From: JBDSTZ01 sp039927975 | GTDB lineage: Bacteria; Pseudomonadota; Gammaproteobacteria; Burkholderiales; Burkholderiaceae_D | Reading direction: 5' to 3' | NCBI GenBank assembly: GCA_039927975.1 | Contig: JBDSTZ010000194.1 | Span: 1-16,654, forward strand | Length of the DNA: 16,654 bases | Shown: piece by piece, positions 1-7,108 of the stretch | Numbering within the stretch: the stretch's first letter is position 1 | Layout of the letters: the number at the start of each line of letters is the position of its first letter | Notes under the pieces: generated by a model | Seen by the model: the letters and a program-made list of their open reading frames with translations, nothing else | Told to the model about the DNA's origin: nothing | Database searches by the model: none | Position numbers and translations under genes: made by a program

Positions 1-1077
1 GGTGGCGGTGGCGGCGGTGGTGGCGGATCGATCCCGGTCACGCCGGCGCCGAAGCCGACCGCGATCCTGGCCGTCTCCAGTCCGGTGGCCAGCCAGGCCA
101 CGGTGGGCCAGTCGCTGCTGGCCTTTCGCGTCGCACTGGGACCTGACACCGTGTTCCCCGTCACCTTCACCTACACCATTTCCGGCGCCGTCGGCGGCGC
201 CAGTTGCGGCGCCGGGGTCGACTTCGTGGTGCCCGCCGCGACCGGCCTGACCGTCACGCCCGGCGTCAGCACCACCGGCACCCTGGTGATTAGCTCGAGC
301 AGCGCAGAGCGTCAGCTCAACCTGCTGGTGTGCCCGGGGTCCGGCAGCGCCGACAAGACCCTCGCGCTGCACTGGTCCGACAGCAGCCCGGCCGGCATCG
401 GCGACACCGTCGCCACCATTCGCGCCAGCACCAACACCGCCATCGACAAGAGCAAGCGCCTTAACGACACCGGCATCACCGCCTGCGCCAACGCGACGGC
501 GGTCGGCCTGGGCTGCCCGCAAACCGGCTTCGCCGGTCAGGACGCCGAGAACGGCCGCGACGCCCAGGTCAACGTGATTGGCGCGCCCGCCTACCGCACC
601 AGCGCCTTTGCCTTGACCAATCTGCCCAACGCGATCTGCATCCAGGACAACGTGACCGGCCTGGTCTGGGAAGGCAAGAGCACCAGCGGCCTGCACGCGG
701 CCGGCTCGACCTACACCTGGCTGCAATCGGGCGGCGCCAATGGCGGCGCGGCCGGCACCGCCAACGGCGGCGTGTGCAGCGGCAGCGGCTGCGACACCGA
801 AAAATTTGTCGCCGCCGTCAACGCCGAAGCGCTGTGCAGCTTCACCGACTGGCGCCTGCCGAGCGCCGATGAACTGGCCGGTATCGTCGACAGCGGCGCG
901 GCCGTCGCGCCGACCAGCCGTGCGCAGTTCGCCAACCAGGCCGCCGCGCCTTACTGGAGCGCCTCGCCCCGGGCGCTTGCCAACAGCGACGCCTGGAACG
1001 TCGACTTCAACAGCGGCGCGATCGGTTTCGCCGCCAAGTCGAGCGCCTACCGGGTGCGCCTGGTGCGCGGCCATTGA
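1..1077 (+). CDS. DUF1566 (Lcl C-terminal-like) surface protein with Calx-beta-like domain, 5' end outside the window
   Basis: The frame is open from base 1 and ends with TGA at 1075-1077, so the visible 358 residues are the C-terminal part of a larger protein; an internal ATG at 85 is not a credible start because the coding frame continues upstream of it. The first nine residues are all glycine, a linker that implies another domain upstream. Residues about 18-145 look like a Calx-beta-type beta-sandwich (threonine/valine-rich, with a GxDF-type turn near residue 76). Residues about 155-357 match DUF1566/Lcl C-terminal proteins: a TGLVWE motif, a cysteine-rich middle, TDWRLPSADEL, YWSAS, WNVDFNSG and a terminal VRLVRG. 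Such domains occur in secreted or surface adhesin-like proteins. The next gene encodes a shorter protein with the same domain, which suggests local duplication. Calx-beta is a looser assignment than DUF1566. Confidence 0.8.
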   Translation, partial: GGGGGGGGGSIPVTPAPKPTAILAVSSPVASQATVGQSLLAFRVALGPDTVFPVTFTYTISGAVGGASCGAGVDFVVPAATGLTVTPGVSTTGTLVISSSSAERQLNLLVCPGSGSADKTLALHWSDSSPAGIGDTVATIRASTNTAIDKSKRLNDTGITACANATAVGLGCPQTGFAGQDAENGRDAQVNVIGAPAYRTSAFALTNLPNAICIQDNVTGLVWEGKSTSGLHAAGSTYTWLQSGGANGGAAGTANGGVCSGSGCDTEKFVAAVNAEALCSFTDWRLPSADELAGIVDSGAAVAPTSRAQFANQAAAPYWSASPRALANSDAWNVDFNSGAIGFAAKSSAYRVRLVRGH

Positions 1078-1112
1078 CGCGCGTCCACCTTGAACCATTT
1101 TCCGGAGTCGAC

Positions 1113-1646
1113 ATGAAATCACCAACGCGCCTGGGCGCACTGGCAATGGCGGCCATGCTGACCGCGTTCTCGCCGCTGGCCAACGCCGCCTGCAACGGCG
1201 CCGACATCAACGCCGACGCGCCCGACGCCCGCTACACCTCGGCCACCGACACCGTCACCGACCTCGCCACCGGCCTGGTATGGAAGCGCTGCGCCGAGGG
1301 CTTGAGCGGCGCCACCTGCACCGGCACCGCCTTCACCGGCGACTGGTCGCAGGCGCTGGCGCGGGTCGCCGCCGTCAACAGCGGCGCGGCCGGCACCATC
1401 AATGCCGGCTCGACCGACTGGCGCCTGCCCAACCGCGCCGAACTGGCTTCGCTGGTCGAGCGCAAGTGCGCCGCGCCGGCCATCAACAGCGCCGTCTTTC
1501 CGGCCACGCCGGCCCAGAGCTTCTGGTCCTCGTCGCCGTACGCCCTGATTGCCACGACGTCGTGGTATGTCGATTTCAACGCCGGCGATGTTGGCGCGGC
1601 CTTGAAAACGAGTCTCAAGAATGTCCGCCTGGTGCGAGGCCAATAA
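1113..1646 (+). CDS. Secreted DUF1566 (Lcl C-terminal-like) domain protein
   Basis: This 177-residue protein starts at ATG 1113, preceded by GGAG at 1104-1107 with a 5-nt gap. The frame is open further upstream (TTG at 1074), but the 1113 start has the ribosome site and puts a classic signal peptide at the N-terminus: positive MKSPTR, hydrophobic core, then ANA-A near residues 25-28. The mature part is one DUF1566 domain with TGLVWKRC, TDWRLPNRAEL, FWSSSPYA, WYVDFNAGDVG and a C-terminal VRLVRG, closely parallel to the end of the upstream protein. It is therefore probably an exported envelope or surface protein. It lies 35 nt after the upstream stop and is likely co-transcribed. Its ligand or role cannot be read from the sequence. 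Confidence 0.85.
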   Translation: MKSPTRLGALAMAAMLTAFSPLANAACNGADINADAPDARYTSATDTVTDLATGLVWKRCAEGLSGATCTGTAFTGDWSQALARVAAVNSGAAGTINAGSTDWRLPNRAELASLVERKCAAPAINSAVFPATPAQSFWSSSPYALIATTSWYVDFNAGDVGAALKTSLKNVRLVRGQ

Positions 1647-1721
1647 GCCGCGTAGTAGGCAGCATGCAAACCCTGGCGGCGCCCATCAAGTGGTAGTTCG
1701 TCATCTGTAGTGCACAAGCCA

Positions 1722-1741
1722 GGACGGTCCACTGACTGTCC
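1722..1741. promoter_or_regulatory. Short inverted repeat upstream of the SapC-family gene
   Basis: GGACGGTC and GACTGTCC flank a 4-nt loop (CACT). The arms pair over 8 positions with one G-T wobble in RNA. It lies 75 nt after the DUF1566 stop and 26 nt before the next start. No T-run follows, so it is a poor intrinsic terminator; an operator or mRNA structure is equally possible. The rest of the 121-nt gap shows no clear sigma-70 promoter. Confidence 0.25.
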
Positions 1742-1767
1742 ATCATCGAAATTATTTGGAGATTCAC

Positions 1768-2481
1768 ATGTTCAAACAAGTCGTCCCTGTCAATCAGCAG
1801 CGTCACGCCGGCAAGAAGATCAAGCAAGTCGAAGGCTTCGACTTCGCTTCGGCCTTCCACATCGCCTACGTCACGACCCATGAATTCGTCCGTTCGGCCG
1901 CGATCTATCCGCTGGTGTTCATCGAAGACAAGGAAAAAGACGAGTTCCGTCCGGTCGCGCTGCTCGGTCTCGACGCCGGTGAAAACCTGTTCGTCGGCGA
2001 CAAGGGCAAGTGGGCCGCCTCGTACATCCCGGCGATCATCCGCCGCTATCCTTTCGCCCTGTCGCAGGCAGGCGAAGACGGCCGCTTCCTGGTCTGCGTC
2101 GACGAAGGCAGTGAGCTGGTCAACGACACCGAAGGCAGCCCGCTGTTCGACGAAAAAGGCGAGCCGACCGAAGTGATCGAGAACGTCAAGCGCTACCTGT
2201 CCGAGCTGCAGCAGATGGACGCCATCACCAGCGAATTCTGCAAATTCCTGGCCAAGCACAACCTGTTCGTGCCGCTCAACATGCGCGTGCGCCAGAACGA
2301 CAAGTTCAAGAATATCTCGGGCTGCTACGTCATCAACGAAGAGCGCCTCAACAACCTGTCGGACGAACTGTTCCTCGAACTGCGCACCAAGCACTACCTG
2401 CCGGCCATCTACGCCCAACTGACCTCGCTGTCGCAGATCGAGCGCCTGGTCATGCTCAAGGACGAAAAGGCCGCCGCTTAA
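1768..2481 (+). CDS. SapC family protein
   Basis: The gene encodes 237 residues and starts at ATG 1768 with GGAG at 1758-1761, 6 nt upstream; an in-frame ATG at 1756 would overlap that site and is less likely. The sequence has the features I know from the SapC family (named after a Campylobacter S-layer locus): an opening FKQVVPV, then HIAYVTTHEFVRSAAIYPLVF, LLGLDAGENLFV and WAASYIPAIIRRYPF, and a C-terminal half with LEL-type motifs. It has no signal peptide or membrane segment, so it is probably cytoplasmic. The biochemical role of the family is not established. It sits between two exported DUF1566 proteins and the TolC/HlyD operon, which suggests a part in surface-protein production or export, but this is only context. 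A strong hairpin follows the stop codon. Confidence 0.8.
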   Translation: MFKQVVPVNQQRHAGKKIKQVEGFDFASAFHIAYVTTHEFVRSAAIYPLVFIEDKEKDEFRPVALLGLDAGENLFVGDKGKWAASYIPAIIRRYPFALSQAGEDGRFLVCVDEGSELVNDTEGSPLFDEKGEPTEVIENVKRYLSELQQMDAITSEFCKFLAKHNLFVPLNMRVRQNDKFKNISGCYVINEERLNNLSDELFLELRTKHYLPAIYAQLTSLSQIERLVMLKDEKAAA

Positions 2482-2544
2482 GCGTCGCCTTTAAAAAAGC
2501 AGTGCCTGGCCGCGCCGCTGGCGCCGGCCGGGATGATGGTCCCC

Positions 2545-2601
2545 GCGCTCGGCGCGGCTGCGACGCCGCACGGCGCCAGCCGCGCCGAGCGCCCCTATTT
2601 T
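2545..2601 (+). terminator. Strong hairpin after the SapC gene, probable Rho-independent terminator
   Basis: Bases 2545-2560 (GCGCTCGGCGCGGCTG) are perfectly complementary to 2577-2592. The 16-nt loop itself holds a 5-bp stem, CGCCG at 2564-2568 with CGGCG at 2571-2575. A short T-rich run (TATTTT, 2596-2601) follows after four C. The hairpin begins 64 nt past the SapC stop and ends just before the TolC-family gene. It would separate the SapC unit from the export operon, fully or partly, and argues against starting the next gene at the ATG at 2533. Confidence 0.6.
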
Positions 2602-2616
2602 AGTCTGTGCCTTTTC

Positions 2617-4200
2617 ATGTCAGCATCGCCACGACCGACCCGCTTTCCGCGCCTGCGCCGCATGGCCAGGCTGTTGCCAGTGCTGCCGCTCGGCCTGGCG
2701 CTGCTGACGGCGCCGGCCGCCGCCCAACTGGCGCCGCCGCCCCCGCCGCCGCTGACCGGGGTCGTCACCCTCAATCCCAAGCTCCTGCTGCAACTGGTGG
2801 TGCGGCGCAGCGCCGAAGTCGGCTACAGCCGCGCGCAGATCGACGTCGCCGCCGAATTGAGCAAGGCCGAGGAAGCGCTCTACGAAGCGGTCTACTACGC
2901 CAGCGCCAGGCGCGAAGGCGGACCGCGCCAGCGCACCGTCGAGGAGCGCATCGCCAGCCTGGCCACCGCCAAGCTCAATGTGCTCGATGAACTCAACAAG
3001 AGCGTCGACACCGGCATCAAGGTGCGCCTGCCGACCGGCGGCGACCTCTCGCTCAGCTACCGCCTGCGCGAGCGCCGCAACAACCTGATCGCCAGCGGTT
3101 CGCCCAGCGACACCGAATACGACGGCGCGATGGTGGTCGCCTTCCGCCAGCCGCTGCTCAAGGGTTTCGGCCGCGCGGTCACCGAGACCGACCTGCGCGT
3201 GGCCCGCATCGAACAGCGCATCGCCATGCTGCAGTACCAGCAGCAGCTGCTCAAGACCGGCAACGACGCCCTCACGCTGTACTGGCAGCTGTTCCGCGCG
3301 CTCGAAGTGCGCGACATCCGCCGCCAGGCGCTCGACTACGGCCGCCGGGTGGCCGCCGACACCGGCGCGCGCATCGACGCCGGCAAGCTCGCCGCCAGCA
3401 ACAACATCGAAGCCAAGGCCGCCGTGCTGCTGCGCGAAGTCGAATTGATGCGCGCCGAGCAGGGCGTGCGCGAAGCCGAGGGCAAGCTTGAAACCACCTT
3501 GTCGATTTCCGGCCTGGCCGACAGCAAGCTGACGCTGGCCGTCAGCGGCGGACCGGACCTGACCGACGCGCAGCTCGGCACCGCCGCCCAGCGCTTCGAG
3601 CGCGCGCTCGATAGCTGGCCGGCGCTCGGCATCGCCAGCCTGCGCGCCGAGCAGGCCGGCATCCGCCTCGACTACGCGCGCAACCAGAAACTGCCGACCC
3701 TCGACCTGGTGCTCGGCCGCACCAACAGCGGCCTGGCGACCGACAACCGGATCGCCCGCGACCTGGCCGAGCAGGGCCGCTATCCGGCCTGGTCGATCGG
3801 CCTCAATCTCGAAATCCCGGTCGAGGGCAACCAGAAGGCGCGCGCCCAGTACCGCGCCCAGAACGCCCGCGTGCAGCAGGCCGAAATCGAAATCGGTTCG
3901 ATCCGCACCGCGCTCGCCAACGAGGTGCGCACCCGCTGGGAGCAAGCCATCGGCGGTCGCGACGAAGTGGCCCGCATGAAGGAGGACGTCGCCCTGCGCA
4001 CCGAACTGCTGCGCATCGAGCGGGTGCGCTACGACTCCGGCATCAGCCAGCTGACCCAGCTGCTCCAGCGCGAGAACGAACTGACCGAAAGCCGCCAGCG
4101 CCTGGTCGAGAGCAACGCCCGGCGCGGCGCGGCCAACGACGCGCTGCTGTTCGCCGACGGCTCGCTGCTGTCGCACTACGACATCACCCTGAAAGACTAA
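2617..4200 (+). CDS. TolC-family outer-membrane efflux/secretion channel
   Basis: A 527-residue protein beginning at ATG 2617. The N-terminus has an Arg-rich segment, a hydrophobic core (LLPVLPLGLALLTAPAAA) and a likely cleavage site near A36-Q37, so it is exported; a polyproline run follows. The body has the long alpha-helical hairpins of the outer-membrane efflux protein family: FRQPLLKGFGR, an Ala/Arg/Glu-rich coiled segment, the repeat unit LPTLDLVLG...YPAWSIGLNLEIPV, and a C-terminal RYDSGISQLTQLLQRENELTESRQ. A trimeric outer-membrane channel that docks with periplasmic adaptors is the expected role. The start is uncertain: 2533 would run through a terminator-like hairpin, and ATG 2662 is also possible; none has a good ribosome site. 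The adaptor gene begins 2 nt after the stop, marking the start of a five-gene operon. Confidence 0.85.
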   Translation: MSASPRPTRFPRLRRMARLLPVLPLGLALLTAPAAAQLAPPPPPPLTGVVTLNPKLLLQLVVRRSAEVGYSRAQIDVAAELSKAEEALYEAVYYASARREGGPRQRTVEERIASLATAKLNVLDELNKSVDTGIKVRLPTGGDLSLSYRLRERRNNLIASGSPSDTEYDGAMVVAFRQPLLKGFGRAVTETDLRVARIEQRIAMLQYQQQLLKTGNDALTLYWQLFRALEVRDIRRQALDYGRRVAADTGARIDAGKLAASNNIEAKAAVLLREVELMRAEQGVREAEGKLETTLSISGLADSKLTLAVSGGPDLTDAQLGTAAQRFERALDSWPALGIASLRAEQAGIRLDYARNQKLPTLDLVLGRTNSGLATDNRIARDLAEQGRYPAWSIGLNLEIPVEGNQKARAQYRAQNARVQQAEIEIGSIRTALANEVRTRWEQAIGGRDEVARMKEDVALRTELLRIERVRYDSGISQLTQLLQRENELTESRQRLVESNARRGAANDALLFADGSLLSHYDITLKD

Positions 4201-4202
4201 CG

Positions 4203-5069
4203 ATGCATTTCGCCGCACCCGCAACAGCCCCCCGATTGCCTGCGCTGGCCGCGGCGCTGTTTATCGCCGCCGTCGCCGCCATCGCCAGCCTTGCCATGCC
4301 GGCCCTGGCCGGCGCCGCCGAATACGTCGGCCTGGTCCACCCAAAAGGCGAAGTCGCCCTCAGCATGGGCGTCGGCGGCGTGGTCTCGCGCCTGACGGTG
4401 CGGCCTGGCCAGGCCGTCAGGGCCGGCCAGCCGCTGCTCACGCTCGACGACCGCCAGCAGACCATCGAAGTGACGCGGCGCCAGGTGATCTTCGAGGACA
4501 ACAGCGAAATGAACGCCGCCGCCGAACGCTCGCGCGCGCTCGAAACCATGGTCAAGGACACCCGTCGCGTGTTTGAAAGCACCGGCTCGATCAGCCGCGA
4601 CGAGATGAGTAAACTCGATGTCGAATACGTCACCGCGCGCGGCCGTTATGAGCAGCTGCAGGCGCAGAAAAAGCGCGAGAAGCTCGAATACGACGGCGCG
4701 CTGCAGGAGCGCGCGCTGCGCACCATGACCGCACCCCTGAGCGGCGTGATCACGCGGGTCGAACCGAAAGTCGGCGAATGGGCCAAGCCGGGCGAAACCC
4801 TGATGATGCTGGTCGACGCCGCCAACTGCTACCTGACCACCAACGTGCCGCTGTCGGCGCTGGCCGGCCTGAAACAGGGCCAGCAGATCGCCGTCAAGTT
4901 CGAAGCCGCCGCCAACGTGGCGCCGGTCAACGGCCGGGTCGGTTTCATCTCCAGCGTGGCCGATGCCGCCAGCGGCCTGGTCGAGGTGCGCGTCGAACTG
5001 TCCAATCCCGGCTTGAAGATCCGGCCCGGCATCAAGGGCATGATCGAACTGCCGCCGGCGCGCCGCTGA
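4203..5069 (+). CDS. Periplasmic adaptor (HlyD/RND membrane-fusion protein family)
   Basis: A 288-residue adaptor whose ATG lies 2 nt after the TolC-family stop, so the two are almost certainly translationally coupled. Residues about 11-38 are a hydrophobic signal peptide or membrane anchor ending in an Ala-rich cleavage-like region. Two half-lipoyl segments (about 57-83, with VRPGQAVRAGQPLLTLD, and about 173-204, with APLSGVITRVEPKVGEWAKPGETL) flank a charged coiled-coil hairpin of about 85-170. A beta-barrel domain follows, ending in a GLKIRPGIKGMIEL motif typical of RND-type adaptors. It should bridge the channel to inner-membrane components. No RND pump or ABC transporter is encoded beside it; its likely partners are the two membrane-anchored HlyD fusions downstream. 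Confidence 0.88.
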   Translation: MHFAAPATAPRLPALAAALFIAAVAAIASLAMPALAGAAEYVGLVHPKGEVALSMGVGGVVSRLTVRPGQAVRAGQPLLTLDDRQQTIEVTRRQVIFEDNSEMNAAAERSRALETMVKDTRRVFESTGSISRDEMSKLDVEYVTARGRYEQLQAQKKREKLEYDGALQERALRTMTAPLSGVITRVEPKVGEWAKPGETLMMLVDAANCYLTTNVPLSALAGLKQGQQIAVKFEAAANVAPVNGRVGFISSVADAASGLVEVRVELSNPGLKIRPGIKGMIELPPARR

Positions 5070-5118
5070 TCACCATGGCGATCGCGTCCCACTCCATCGA
5101 CATCGAACCGGGTCCATT

Positions 5119-7095
5119 ATGAACCGCGCAGCCGACACCACCGCACCTGGCGGCACCGGCGAGAGCGCCGCCGCGCCCGATGCCAGCAGCCTGATCGCCG
5201 CGCTGCAGGCGCACCGCCGCGCGCCACGCGGCCAGAGCGGCTACTGGGACCAGTACTGCGTCCTGATCCGCACCCTGTGCCGCGCCAGCGCGGTGCTGCT
5301 GGTGGCGCCCGACGGCGCCGGCTGGCGCAAGCTGGGCGAGCATAGCGAGGACGACGACTGGGCCGCGCGCCACTGGGAAGCGGTGGTGCGCGAGCGCGCC
5401 GGGCGCAAACTCGACAAGGGCTTCGCCTTCACCCCGCTGCAGGACGAGGCAGGGCGCCTGCGCATCCTGGCGCTGGTGCAAACGACCGGCATCGGCGAAG
5501 CCCTGCTGGTGATCGACATCCCGCAGCGCGAACGCGCCCAGCTTAACGAACTGCTGATGCGCGCGATGCTGATCGCGGATTTTTCCGCGCCCGATGGCGC
5601 CGATCCGGCCGACCACGCGGCCATGGCCGCCGAGCTTGAGGACGATGCCGGCTCCGGCGCCGGCACCGGCGCGCATCCAGGCGCCGCACTGGCCCTGGCC
5701 GCGCCGGCCGGTGGCGGCACCAGCGGCAGCGGCATCGAACTGGCCATGCTCGACCTTGTCACCCAGGTGATGGCCGAGCCGCGCTTCGGTGGTGCCGCGC
5801 TGGTGCTGGTCAACGGCTTGGCGGCGCGTCTGGGCGCGGCCCAGGTGGCGCTCGGCTGGCGCCAGCACGGCGCCATGCGCACCGTCGCCGTCAGCCACGT
5901 CGACCGTTTCGAACACAATACCGACAACGTCCAGCTGCTCGACCAGGCCTTCCTCGAAGCGCTCGGCGAGTCCGGTCCGGTGTGGTACAGCGCCGGCAAT
6001 GCCGAGGACGCGCGCCTGCCCGCCCACGCCAAGCTGGCGCGCCTGCTCGGCTTCGACCAGCTGTTCGCCCTGCCGCTGCAGGAACCGGACGGCAGCGCCG
6101 GCGCGCTGCTGCTGTTCGCCTTCCAAGGTGCGCCACGCACGGCGCCGGCCGCGGCCGACCTGGCGCTGCCGATGGGCGTGCTGCAACCGTGGCTGCAACA
6201 GCTGCGCCAGCGCGACCGCTGGTGGGGCGCGCGCCTGCGCGACGCCGCCGGCCAATTCCTCGCGCGCTGGCTCGGCCCCGGCCATGTGTGGCGCCGCAGC
6301 GCGGTGATCGTCGCCTCCCTGCTGCTGTTGTTCGTCCTGTTCGGCCGCTGGGAATACCAGGTTGAAGCGAGCGCCCAGCTGACCACCGACAGCACCCGCC
6401 TGATCAGCGCCCAGTTCGACGGCCGCATCGACGCCGTGCAGGCCAGCGCCGGCGACACCGTGCACGCCGGCGACAAGCTCGCCTCGCTCGACACGCGCGA
6501 ACTGCGCCAGCAGCAACTCGACCTGAGCGCCGAACGCCAGCGCCTCGAAGCGGAAAGCGACAAGGCGCGGGCCGCCAACAACCTGGCCGACCTCGGCATC
6601 GCCCAGGCCCGTTCGGCCCAGGCCGAGGCGCGCCTGGCCCGCATCGGCCAGTACCTCGCGCAGGCGCAGGCGGTGGCGCCGTTCGACGGCGTGATCGTCG
6701 CCGGCGAGCGCAAGGACCTGCTCAACGCGCCGGTCAAGAAGGGCGACAATATGTTCCGCATCGCCCGCATCGACGGCCTGTACGTCGACATCATGGTGCC
6801 CGAGCGCGACGTCCGCTTCATCAAGCCGAACGCGCGCGGCGAGCTGCGCCTGCTGAGCCGTCCCGACCAGACCATTCCCTTCACCCTCTCGACCGTGATT
6901 CCGATGGCCCAGGTCAAAGGGCAGGAAGGCGTGCACTTCCTCGTCAAGGGTAAGTTCGACCAGGCCCCCGAAGCCTGGTGGCGCCCCGGCATGAGCGGCA
7001 TCGCCGAACTCGATGGCGGCAAGCAGAACATCAGCTGGATCCTGACCCACCGGCTGCTCGACAAGCTGCGCATGAAGCTGTGGTGGATCGGTTGA
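5119..7095 (+). CDS. GAF-domain / transmembrane / HlyD adaptor fusion protein
   Basis: A 658-residue protein with a large N-terminal portion predicted to be cytoplasmic. Residues about 25-165 form a weak GAF-like region, an Ala/Gly-rich linker follows, and residues about 205-340 form a clearer GAF-like domain (LDLVTQVM..., then LLGFDQLFALPLQ). One transmembrane helix lies at about 395-412 (SAVIVASLLLLFVLFG). The periplasmic part has a lipoyl half near 425-455 (FDGRIDAVQASAGDTVHAGDKL), a short coiled hairpin of about 460-515 and a second lipoyl half beginning VAPFDGVIVAGERKDLL, then a beta-barrel ending near WWRPGMSGIAEL. The topology suggests that a cytoplasmic sensor or docking domain is coupled to a periplasmic adaptor. 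GAF domains can bind small ligands or serve only as interaction surfaces, and no ligand can be named. The start at 5119 lacks a clear ribosome site and lies 49 nt after the previous gene. Confidence 0.8.
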   Translation: MNRAADTTAPGGTGESAAAPDASSLIAALQAHRRAPRGQSGYWDQYCVLIRTLCRASAVLLVAPDGAGWRKLGEHSEDDDWAARHWEAVVRERAGRKLDKGFAFTPLQDEAGRLRILALVQTTGIGEALLVIDIPQRERAQLNELLMRAMLIADFSAPDGADPADHAAMAAELEDDAGSGAGTGAHPGAALALAAPAGGGTSGSGIELAMLDLVTQVMAEPRFGGAALVLVNGLAARLGAAQVALGWRQHGAMRTVAVSHVDRFEHNTDNVQLLDQAFLEALGESGPVWYSAGNAEDARLPAHAKLARLLGFDQLFALPLQEPDGSAGALLLFAFQGAPRTAPAAADLALPMGVLQPWLQQLRQRDRWWGARLRDAAGQFLARWLGPGHVWRRSAVIVASLLLLFVLFGRWEYQVEASAQLTTDSTRLISAQFDGRIDAVQASAGDTVHAGDKLASLDTRELRQQQLDLSAERQRLEAESDKARAANNLADLGIAQARSAQAEARLARIGQYLAQAQAVAPFDGVIVAGERKDLLNAPVKKGDNMFRIARIDGLYVDIMVPERDVRFIKPNARGELRLLSRPDQTIPFTLSTVIPMAQVKGQEGVHFLVKGKFDQAPEAWWRPGMSGIAELDGGKQNISWILTHRLLDKLRMKLWWIG

Positions 7096-7108
7096 GGAAG
7101 GGTGCGAG

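Noticed and set aside
2620..4224. 534-codon minus-strand open frame opposite the TolC-family gene
   Set aside because: Shadow of a well-supported plus-strand gene in GC-rich DNA.
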